The translations under genes and the position numbers were made by a program. A DNA stretch of 64,000 nucleotides from assembly GCA_903902705.1 (NCBI GenBank), contig CAIUVX010000205.1, forward strand, positions 1 to 64,000, written 5' to 3'. Positions 30,001 to 38,400 of the stretch are shown one piece after another. Origin of the DNA: an uncultured Methylococcales bacterium (lineage in GTDB: Bacteria; Pseudomonadota; Gammaproteobacteria; Methylococcales; Methylomonadaceae). Positions within the stretch are counted from its first letter, which is position 1, and each line of letters opens with the position of its first letter. The notes beneath the pieces were generated by a model, which was given only the letters and a program-made list of their open reading frames with translations, was not told where the DNA came from and made no database searches.

Positions 30001-30319
30001 CATAGAAAACTTACGCCCTGCAAATAACCATGAACCGCTGAATACTAAACTAACCCAGTGGTGGAAACTATCAACGGTGACAAAATTGGCAACCGAAGCG
30101 CGTAAAGCTTTTAAGTTAAAAAAGTCCGAAACGTTAAAAGTCGATTTAACCGATTTGAATCAACAAGATGTGTGGGAAAAATATCTCAAGGAAAATATTG
30201 GAAAATGGCAAGATACGACTAACACCATTAACGGCTTAGAGAAACAAATCAATGAAGCCGTTTATACGTTATTTAAGCTAACTAAGGAAGAAATCAGTTT
30301 GATTGAACGTAGCACCTAA
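27068..30319 (+). CDS. Type IIG restriction-modification enzyme (Eco57I-like, single chain)
   Basis: A 1083-residue protein from the ATG at 27068; the same frame extends 48 codons further up, but that part is repeat-derived. The N-terminal third has a PD-(D/E)XK-like nuclease pattern with VPFELKSP near residues 115-122. The methyltransferase core has SAM motif I VLDPACGSGAFLIGA near 445 and catalytic NPPYVRQERL near 570. The C-terminal half resembles the TaqI/Eco57I specificity domain (KPFLEGKDLKRW, LVGYLNSTVAWYFL). Type IIG enzymes methylate and cut with one polypeptide. No separate methylase, specificity or BREX/DISARM genes are adjacent. Confidence 0.87.
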   Translation: MTDTQPSSKKNNNALFNPKFIKKAIETAGILKEGEIPAKHKKIIERRLSNQAIHQKAKELEQSHDFLVFFKELLGYQSVGDQTNAKTWDVMNELKGIDYALGEFSKTQKIVRVPFELKSPKTSDLTRPMLGRTESTVMQAARYALNSQGTAKWFLVSNCSEFRLYKFPESTSQYEQWFIDDLIQPEEYARFVLLLSKTNLLGGTTETLFNDSQQQQKDITDQLYRDYRQLRIDLINGLKKDNNSIRRKTMVRISQKLLDRMLFIAFAENRGLLPRRTLHSRIFAQPIAGVTVWKVIKILFTAIDKGDPEFNIPEYNGGLFALDAELESLKVSDDLLKKFKILYDYDFDNDIGTPVLGHIFEQSIADLDEIYATVSEEQELQSSAKATSTTGKRKQDGIVYTPEFITDYIIQHTLGGYLKQKQASITHEPESAAYWLAYREILANTRVLDPACGSGAFLIGAFKYLKNEYDFVNRRIQDLDPQHADLFGLDLDAEILNNNLFGVDLNPESIEITQLALWLETAERGKKLKPLDKNIQQGNSIIHHKHTDKQAFLWNVQFNKVMQSGGFDVVLGNPPYVRQERLSEIKPYLQEHYQTYHGVADLYTYFFELGLNLLKKGGRLGYISSSTFFRTNSGTPLREFLKVQSNLLTVIDFNDYPVFEGVTTYPAILIMEKPDRLRKQAPKSEFSFLNITAKKDPQHGALKQQLQTDFGVMKQAALKADAWQLEDERFSNVRQKITKGYKTLKEVYGSPCYGIKTGFNEAFTINAQQYEHLKQDDPNGKILKPFLEGKDLKRWRSESRNLYLIFTRRGVDIDNYPLIKAHLEQFREQLEPKPDDYPKNKIWAGRKAGEYQWYEIQDTVAYYEKFEEDKIVWGNLQSSPSFLYDDQKYFINAPSPILATTEKWLVGYLNSTVAWYFLNNIAIGRSGGFIECKPMYINQIPIPTVSPEQKQTIADLAEQCQTHAQTRYELEQKVQRRFIENLRPANNHEPLNTKLTQWWKLSTVTKLATEARKAFKLKKSETLKVDLTDLNQQDVWEKYLKENIGKWQDTTNTINGLEKQINEAVYTLFKLTKEEISLIERST

Positions 30320-30360
30320 AACAACAAGCAACCACACGCTTAAATTATATGCTGGAGTAT

Positions 30361-33300
30361 CTACTGGTTCTTTTGAATCGTATTACCTTTATCGGCACAC
30401 CATTCAGGCGTAACTGATCGAATATGAATATCCCGTTGTGGAAACGGAATTTCAATATTATGTTCGCTTAAGGCTTTTGCGAGTCGAATATGTAAATCGT
30501 GAGTGACAGGCATACGATTTATGGTTTCACTGACAAACACCCGCACTGAAAATAGTAAAGCACTGTCGCCGAATTCAACTAACATCACGCTAGGTTCTGG
30601 GTCTTGTAACACTAGCGGTGCGGCACAGACGGCTTCCTGCATCACTTTGTGCGCCAACTCAATATCAGAACCATAGGCAATGCCAATAGGAATAACCACG
30701 CGGGTAATCGCATCATTGAGTGTCCAATTGATTAATTGGGTGGTGATAAAGGATTTATTCGGCACGATGAGTTCTTTTTGATCGGAATCTATGAGTGTGG
30801 TGGCTCTCATGTGAATAGAATGAACTGTACCCGTGACATTACCAATGGTGACGGTATCGCCGACGCGAATCGGGCGTTCAAATAACAGAATAATACCCGA
30901 AACAAAATTGGCAAAAATTTCTTGTAAACCAAATCCTAATCCGACACTGAGCGCGGCAACTAGCCATTGTACCTGCGACCAATTAAAACCCAGTATATTG
31001 GCTACCGAGAAAAAACCGATAGTGGTCAAAGTGTAGCTTGTTATCTTATTAACCGCATAGCGACTCCCTGCGGTTATCGTTATACGGCGAAATATTAATA
31101 GTTCATTAACCCCCGAAAAATTCTGCACCGCCACCACAGTGATAAAAGCATAAACCCCTGCTAATAATAAATGAATGAGGGTAATTGCATGGTAAACCTC
31201 TTTATTGTTGACGATAATTTTATTATGCCAAAGTTCAATATCATTCAAAAATGAAAAAGCAGGCAGTATGTTTTTCCAAATTGCCCAGAAAACTGCCGCT
31301 AACAGAACACAGAAAAAAACATTCAATAGGGTGACGGTTTGTGCATTTATTTTGGGAATGTCAATGAGTTCATCTTCAAGCAGAATCGGTTTTTCTGCCC
31401 CCTCAATAACCGCTGGTTTTTTTTGTTCAGCTGTCTGCTTACGTTTTTCCTGTAAATTTTTCATCGCTAATTGCCGATTTGCTAAGGTCAACCAGCGCAG
31501 GGATAGATCATAAAAAATCACCATTGAAAAAACAAACCACAGAGTAACAATTGCTTTTTGCTGTAATTCCAAAGCACTTAAATAATAACCCGCTATCGAA
31601 AAACCAATAATGACTAACGGCGCATAAGCCGCTAAATAATAAAAATAACGTAATTTAGCAATCCAACCATCAGGATAAAGAATGATGGTATCTCGTGTTA
31701 AACCATGACGTGGACTCAGTAGTTTAGCTAAAAATATCACCATGACAAGTACGCCAATATTAAGTGCAAAACGTCCTAAACTATCGCTATAAGCAGGCAT
31801 TCCAGAGTTGAGTGTTACTCTGATAATAAACGAGCAAGGAATCATAATAAAACGTAGCCACGCAACCTGCTTGTGAAACAAGGCAGCGGTATGTTCTTGC
31901 CATTGAAAATGTTGGCGCATCAACCCTGCTGGTTCAAACAGGCGATAATAGAATTGAAACATTAGCCACGGCAATGCGATTCTATTTAAACCCATGCCAA
32001 CGGCGAACGTAAAACCACCATTGACGACATGGCTTAAAAACCAACCAAAATATGCAATAATCAGCGGCACGGGGGCAACTAATACCAGCGTGTAGACTAA
32101 TGCCTCTAAGGTGTAATAAAAATGGTCGCTATAAATTTTGCTAACTTTCGCGCCAATCAATGTTAAGCGTTGCTTTGCCCAGTGTTTAGCCAGCAGTAAC
32201 ACAGTAATATTGAGTAAAGCGAATAGACTTAAAAATGGATTTTGTGTCGGTAGTTTGGCAACATTGTTAAGTAAACTATGCCAGTTACGCGGTGATAATA
32301 ACCAGCGAGTCGCACGTTGTAATTCAATAATGGTTTGACTACCCACTACTTCAGAACTTCTTACCCATAATAAACGCTCATCTAAATAGAGGGCAAATTT
32401 TTCGACTTTGTCGTATTTTTGTTGTCTGGCAAAATCAAAATCACCCAGCGTTCGCAAATAAGTGTTGTAAGCAACCGATAATTGATTGAGTGACTCAAAC
32501 TGATCATTCAATACCATGCGCAATTCAGCCTGAATCATCATGCGCCCTTGCTTAGGTAGCTGTTTATCAACGCTAGCATCCATTATTTGCTTTAACTGGG
32601 TGTCAACATCAACGAATTGCTTAAGCTTGTCCTCAATGACCAGTTGCTCCAAATTAGTGCTTGCCGTCTCTGCTTGAATCGCCTCTGACTGAGTAATAAA
32701 GTTATCTTCGTTTAATAGTGTGCGACGTTGTTCATGCAGTATTTTACCCAACGGTGGACTTAAACTGGCTAAATCAATTTTCTTTGCCGCACTACTAAAA
32801 TTGGTATCAATTTCATTAATCTGTTTATCAGTGCTAATCTTTTCTTCGTTGTATTGATTGATTTTGCTTTTAATCGCTTGTAACTGTTGGCTGTATTTAA
32901 TATTTTCTCGTGTGACATTCTGAATAGCAATGTGTTTACCCGATAAGTCTTTTTCGGCTTGATCAAGGCTATCCTGCCTGTCTTTTTCGGCTTCCTGCTG
33001 TAGATCTGTCAACACATCTGCTATGGTGTCAATCACGGGAGCAAACGCATTTTTTTGGAGTCCCAGTAATTGCACTCGCGCTTTAAGTAAGCCGAGCCTC
33101 GCGGTATAACTGACTATTTCAGCATCTAACATCGCTAATTTTGCGGTGTTAGCGTCAAGCTGGGTTTTTAAATACACCTGTTGCGCATCGATTAACAGCT
33201 GTGAATCCGAAGCCACAGGGCTACTGTCTCGCATTGCTTTATTTACATTCTCAAGTGCTTGCTTCGCATTGAGCATTTCTTGGCGAATAAGATTGGGACG

Positions 33301-33870
33301 GAGGTTTTGTTCGTTAGCCAATTCAATTTCTAGTTTTTTAATCTGTTCTTCTAAGTGTTTTACTTTGTATTGTTCAATGGCTAGCCGTTGTGTCAGCTCT
33401 TCAAGGGGAATTTTTACAAACTCTTGCTTATCGGGTGTAGGTGGCTTTTCCGATGCTTGCTCAATGTCTTTTTGTAATTTTTTAGTTAAGTCAGGGGCTT
33501 TTTGAATAGCATCCTTAAAAGCAATGGTTCGCTCATTAAAGGCGGTAATATTAGACAGTTCATCTTGCGTTGATTGATAAATAGCCAGCACGTTTAATTT
33601 TAGTGCCTCATCTAAGTCTTTTCGATTGGTCAACGCGTCAATTTTAGCCTGCACACTGACTTGGGTGATGTCCAGCGTGGTGCTGGGTGGGGTGACAGTT
33701 GCTATTGAATCAGTGCTGTCGGCAAAAACATTGACTGAGTAACACTGAGTCATTAGCAGCAACAACAATAACAAGGTAGGATGAGTAGACTTTTTTGTCC
33801 ACCAAAATAAAAAGGTGGGCATAAAAACGTTGCCCACCCTATGCACAACAGGAAAAAAGGTGATTTTCAT
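30361..33870 (-). CDS. MscK/KefA-like mechanosensitive channel
   Basis: Up to 1169 residues. After a signal peptide (hydrophobic LLLLLLLMTQCYS, ending NVFADS) come about 450 residues of periplasmic coiled coil, then about eight membrane helices. The C-terminal MscS domain has LSVGLGFGLQEIFANFVSG, FERPIRVGDTVTIG and VPNKSF near residues 985-1070. Such channels open under membrane tension and release solutes. The first 30 residues are encoded by a palindromic repeat (GTGGGCA...TGCCCAC), so the true start could be the ATG at 33822 or 33870. Confidence 0.9.
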   Translation of the reverse strand: MKITFFPVVHRVGNVFMPTFLFWWTKKSTHPTLLLLLLLMTQCYSVNVFADSTDSIATVTPPSTTLDITQVSVQAKIDALTNRKDLDEALKLNVLAIYQSTQDELSNITAFNERTIAFKDAIQKAPDLTKKLQKDIEQASEKPPTPDKQEFVKIPLEELTQRLAIEQYKVKHLEEQIKKLEIELANEQNLRPNLIRQEMLNAKQALENVNKAMRDSSPVASDSQLLIDAQQVYLKTQLDANTAKLAMLDAEIVSYTARLGLLKARVQLLGLQKNAFAPVIDTIADVLTDLQQEAEKDRQDSLDQAEKDLSGKHIAIQNVTRENIKYSQQLQAIKSKINQYNEEKISTDKQINEIDTNFSSAAKKIDLASLSPPLGKILHEQRRTLLNEDNFITQSEAIQAETASTNLEQLVIEDKLKQFVDVDTQLKQIMDASVDKQLPKQGRMMIQAELRMVLNDQFESLNQLSVAYNTYLRTLGDFDFARQQKYDKVEKFALYLDERLLWVRSSEVVGSQTIIELQRATRWLLSPRNWHSLLNNVAKLPTQNPFLSLFALLNITVLLLAKHWAKQRLTLIGAKVSKIYSDHFYYTLEALVYTLVLVAPVPLIIAYFGWFLSHVVNGGFTFAVGMGLNRIALPWLMFQFYYRLFEPAGLMRQHFQWQEHTAALFHKQVAWLRFIMIPCSFIIRVTLNSGMPAYSDSLGRFALNIGVLVMVIFLAKLLSPRHGLTRDTIILYPDGWIAKLRYFYYLAAYAPLVIIGFSIAGYYLSALELQQKAIVTLWFVFSMVIFYDLSLRWLTLANRQLAMKNLQEKRKQTAEQKKPAVIEGAEKPILLEDELIDIPKINAQTVTLLNVFFCVLLAAVFWAIWKNILPAFSFLNDIELWHNKIIVNNKEVYHAITLIHLLLAGVYAFITVVAVQNFSGVNELLIFRRITITAGSRYAVNKITSYTLTTIGFFSVANILGFNWSQVQWLVAALSVGLGFGLQEIFANFVSGIILLFERPIRVGDTVTIGNVTGTVHSIHMRATTLIDSDQKELIVPNKSFITTQLINWTLNDAITRVVIPIGIAYGSDIELAHKVMQEAVCAAPLVLQDPEPSVMLVEFGDSALLFSVRVFVSETINRMPVTHDLHIRLAKALSEHNIEIPFPQRDIHIRSVTPEWCADKGNTIQKNQ

Positions 33871-33949
33871 GGATTCAAAAATAACTAAAACGGAGTCTTA
33901 AGTATAAAGTAGCCTGCTTAAACTTTGTTTAAGCGAGTAATAACGGTAG

Positions 33950-33968
33950 GGGCGAATTGCATTCGCCC
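33950..33968. repeat. Short palindrome between the MscK-like and UbiH-like genes
   Basis: GGGCGAAT and ATTCGCCC around a three-base loop. It looks like a dispersed repeat element; it might also weaken read-through from the UbiH-family gene. Confidence 0.6.
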
Positions 33969-34022
33969 ACGTCATCCGCAATTACCGATACTGCGCGAAT
34001 TTATCGCACCTACACCTAAGTC

Positions 34023-35240
34023 TTAACTTATGGATTCACCACGCGCTAGTTTAGGCAATTTACCTTCTAAACCCATCGCGCCACGCATGGCTTTATGTTT
34101 AGCGGGTTTTATCCGTTCTGCTAAGCCCAGCCCTAAATTTCGTAAAAATTTAACAGGCAAAATATCGTTGCTAAATACCGAATAAAATATATCCATCACC
34201 GTCATCATTTTTAAATTCTCGTGTCGGCGCATTTTTTCATAACGCTTTAATACGCTAATATCACCAATATCTAGCCCTTGTTTGTGAGCGTCTAACAATA
34301 CTTCAGCCAATGCGGCGGCATCCAATAAACCAATGTTTACCCCCTGCCCTGCCAATGGATTAATGGTGTGTGCAGCATCACCAACAAGAGCTACACCTTG
34401 CTTCACATAATGTTGCGCATGGCGGCGAGTTAACGGAAAACTAGCCGTCCCTAATACCGCGTTGACTTTGCCTAAACAATCTGGAAAAGCAGCGGTTAGT
34501 TCGTGTTTTAAATTCTCAGGTGATAAGGCTTTTAAACGACTGATTTCATCGGGTGAGTTATACCAAACAATAGAACCATAATGCCCAGTCAGCGGTAAAA
34601 ATGCTTGCGGACCACTGGCAACAAAGCGTTGCCAAGTAATGTCTTGTTGTTCATAATCAATATCTATGTAAATGACTAACGCGTGTTGCTGATAATCCCA
34701 ACTGGTGAGACCTATGCCAACGGTTTGACGTACACGAGATTGCGCTCCATCGGCACCCACTAACACCTTAGCCGATAAAACACGACCATCACTCAAAGTT
34801 ATTTCAGGCTGCTCGCCTAAGCAGTAGTTAATTTTGCTGATTGTTGTTGGGCAAATCAGTTCGATATTGGTAAATTCTTGCAAGCGATCTAATAATGCCA
34901 GTTGAGTCACACGATTTTCGACAATATACCCCAGCTCAGGGTACTTAATGTCATCACTACAAAATTCGGTATCACCAGCAGTTTCAAACACCCGCATACG
35001 GCGAAATGGACAGAGTCGGCGATTTACAATGCCATGCCACGCACCGACTGTTTCAATAATATTTCTTGAAGCAATGCTCAACGCGGATACCCGTAAATCA
35101 TGAGGTTGTTCGGAGGAAAACGCTTCAGGCGGTGCGTTTTCTAACACCGCAACTTTTAAGGAGCTACCGCCCAAACCACACGCCACAGCCGAACCTACCA
35201 TGCCACCACCAACAATAATTACATCAAATTTTTCGTTCAT
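34023..35240 (-). CDS. UbiH/UbiF/VisC-family FAD-dependent monooxygenase
   Basis: About 405 residues from the ATG at 35240; a TTG three codons earlier lacks spacing to the AGGTGAG site. It has the Rossmann dinucleotide motif VIIVGGGMVGSAVACGL, the mid-chain VGADGAQSRVRQ (DG motif) and the FAD-ribityl motif ALVGDAAHTINPLAGQGVN. These are diagnostic of ring hydroxylases in ubiquinone biosynthesis. The HDLRVSALSIASRNI and YPELGYIVEN segments resemble UbiF/VisC, but which ring position it hydroxylates cannot be told. It diverges from the glutamate synthase gene. Confidence 0.9.
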   Translation of the reverse strand: MNEKFDVIIVGGGMVGSAVACGLGGSSLKVAVLENAPPEAFSSEQPHDLRVSALSIASRNIIETVGAWHGIVNRRLCPFRRMRVFETAGDTEFCSDDIKYPELGYIVENRVTQLALLDRLQEFTNIELICPTTISKINYCLGEQPEITLSDGRVLSAKVLVGADGAQSRVRQTVGIGLTSWDYQQHALVIYIDIDYEQQDITWQRFVASGPQAFLPLTGHYGSIVWYNSPDEISRLKALSPENLKHELTAAFPDCLGKVNAVLGTASFPLTRRHAQHYVKQGVALVGDAAHTINPLAGQGVNIGLLDAAALAEVLLDAHKQGLDIGDISVLKRYEKMRRHENLKMMTVMDIFYSVFSNDILPVKFLRNLGLGLAERIKPAKHKAMRGAMGLEGKLPKLARGESIS

Positions 35241-35430
35241 AAAAACCAACTCACCTTAAAAATAAGTGTGTAAATAACAGCACGCTTTTGCCACCTTAGT
35301 ATTGATAGGTTTCCCTAAAGGATGTTAAACGCTAATATAGCAAACATTACGCAAGCTCAATGCGTTTGACTCTACCACAGATTGAGTTAAAAACGACATT
35401 AAAATACCCTAAAAGATAACGGACAGGACG

Positions 35431-38400
35431 ATGACTGAAAACCCCCGACTTCATACTAAAGAAGCCATGCTTTATAACGCGGAACTTTCGCAAGACAGTT
35501 GTGGCGTGGGTTTTATTACCCACAAGCAAAGCAAACAAAGCCATGATTTATTAGTTAAATCCCATGAAGCCCTGTGTACCATTCCCCATCGTGGTGGTAT
35601 GAGTGCCGAAGGTATTGGTGATGGTGCAGGGGTAAATATTGACTTATCGCTATTGTTCTTTCGTAAAATCACAGCTAATCCTGCGCTGGAATTGGGGCAG
35701 TTTGGTGTCGCCAATTTCTTTTATCCAGAAGACCACGCCCACCATGATTCCGATGCCAACGAATTAGTTGAACGCCATTTTAACGATTTTAAATTACCCA
35801 TACTTGCGCGGCGCGTGATACCTGTTGATAACACGGTGTTAAACGCCGCAGCTATTAAAGCGCAACTACCTATTGAACAATTTATTTTTGCCCGTCCTGA
35901 ACATTTAAAAGACGCAAGCCATGACGAATTTGAACGCTATATTCAAGCGGCGTTATTGGATATTGAAGTCGAAGGTTTTAGCCGTGATGAACTGATAGGT
36001 TTTTATCCGTTATCGATGAGTTCACGCACTCAGGTTTATAAAGGACGCTTGAATTCTCACGAGGTGATACCGTACTTTACTGATTTGTACGATACCGACC
36101 ACTGTTGTCATACCCTATTTTTTCATACCCGTTTTTCTACCAATACCGCTCCTGCCACCATGATGGCACAGCCATTCCGTTACATGGCACACAATGGCGA
36201 GTTAAACACCGACAAGAAAAACCGTTTAAGCGAAAACGCCATTGCCAGACAACACGGCAAACATATCTGTTTTCCCTGTGGGCAATCCGATTCTGGGCGT
36301 TTAGATCAAACCCTAACCCGCCGTATTAACGAAGACAATCTGGACATCGTGACTGCCGTACTCGCTATGATGCCGCCTGCATGGGAAAACGATACCACCC
36401 TGTCGCCTGACGTTCGCGCCATGCTGGAATATTTCAGCCTGTATGAAGAGAAAAATGACGGCCCTGCGGCATTGATTTTCAGTGATGGCATTCGTGTCGG
36501 TGCGCGTTTAGACCGTTTGGGTTTGCGACCGTTACGCTCTGTAGAAACCCACGACTATTTAGCGGTCATGTCCGAAGCAGGACAAATTGATTTTCCACCC
36601 ACTGATATTTTAAAACGTGGACGCATTGAAGCAGGTGGTATGCTGTATTTTGACCACAGCACAGGTGAAACCTACGATAATCATCAAGTGCTGGACAGAC
36701 TGGCAAAAGAAAAAGACTACGCGGCATTGCTGGAACAACGCTGTATTCATTTGTCTGAATTGCCGAAAGTTGAATTGTCTGAACTGAGCAATGAAAACGG
36801 CTTGAATATCGACCAACGCTATACCGCTTATTCGCTGAATCAGGAAAGTTTTAGATTCTTGCTAGACCCGATTTTAGTCACAGGTTTGGAAAAAGTCACC
36901 GCAATGGGCTACGGTCTTGCACCGAATGCCTTATCCAGTGCCGAAGGCGGGATGTCGCGTTATTTCAGTCAACGTTTTGCCCAAGTTACTAATCCACCCT
37001 TAGATTCTATTCGTGAAAGTGACGGAATGACTTTGCGAGTTGCTTTGGGTGCAAAACCGACTTTTTCCGATGACTATAGCAAACAATTAGTGATTGAATC
37101 ACCAATTTTACAACGCACCCAGTTAGAACAAATCCGCCGACAAACAACGGTCAGCACGGTGACGCTGGATATGTTGTACACGCCAGACTTTAATAATGCT
37201 GTACAAAATGAAACCAATCTGACGGACGCATTAACCGCCGTTTGTGAACAAGTAGCAACCGCTGCGCGTAATAACACAGGCATTATTATTCTAACAGATG
37301 TGGCTATTAGTGAAACCCAAGCCGCTATTCCTGCGCTGTTAATGATAGCCGCTGCCAATCAGTATTTAGTTAAACAGGGGTTACGGTTTAATTCCTCATT
37401 AATTGCCGAAACAGGGCAAGCCGCAAGTCCGCATGATGTGGCGACGCTATTGGGTTTTGGTGCATCGGCGATTTGTCCGCTTAGTGTTCATAATCGGGTG
37501 ATGGCGCATTACACACCTGCCGAACAACAAAAAGTATTGGATAAATTCCAAAAAGGCACGGAAAAATCCTTGATGAAAACCATGGGTAAATTCGGCTTGT
37601 GTACTGCTGAAAGTTATATTGGCGGTGAGTTTTTTGAATCCAATTATCTCGATACTGACGAACCCAAGTTAAACCCGTATTTTCCCAATATTCATGCCTC
37701 GGTGGGTGGTGTGCGTTATGCCGATATAGCCGCAAGCAGCACAGAATGGCATCACAAAGCCCTGAGTGTGCGCGAAGAAAAAGATATTCCATTTTTGGGA
37801 TTGTTTAAAGAACGGCAAGACGGCGCGGGGCATTCCTACGGCAACACCGCTGTGCGTGAATATATACGCATGACCGATGAAGCGATTTTATACATTCCCG
37901 AACAAGCACCCGAAGCCAGCGACCTCGCCTATTTAGATTTAGGCTACGAAAAACGCACGCCTGAACAAATCGATGTGTTTGGTATTACCCCCGCTTATCG
38001 TAGCTTCACCAAAAATCTGTATGCCGAGCGTGAGCTAAGACCAGCGGCATTGCGCGACATTATGGATTTTCCTGTTGATGTCACCAAAGCGGAAACCGTC
38101 GATGATTTTGATCGTATTCTTGGCTCGCAAAATCTACGCGGCAACGTAAACTATTTGATTCGCGGTTTATGCGTCAATCGGGCTGATGATTATGAGTTTG
38201 CCATTGGTTTTACCGAACGCGATTCCAATCAGCGAGCAGAAAACTTAGTAAAGCATTTTAAAAAACGCTTTGCCGATACGCCGTTTAATATCGTGGTATT
38301 GGAAAATACCATCGTCATTACACTGATTGATAACTACAGCTTATTAGCCAATTATTTATCTTCAATACAAACAGCCCGCCCACCCATTGCCTTAGCCAGC

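Noticed and set aside
33146-33505. A 119-residue Ser/Cys-rich frame antisense to the MscK-like gene
   Set aside because: Its composition is what the complement of coiled-coil coding sequence gives; it is a shadow.
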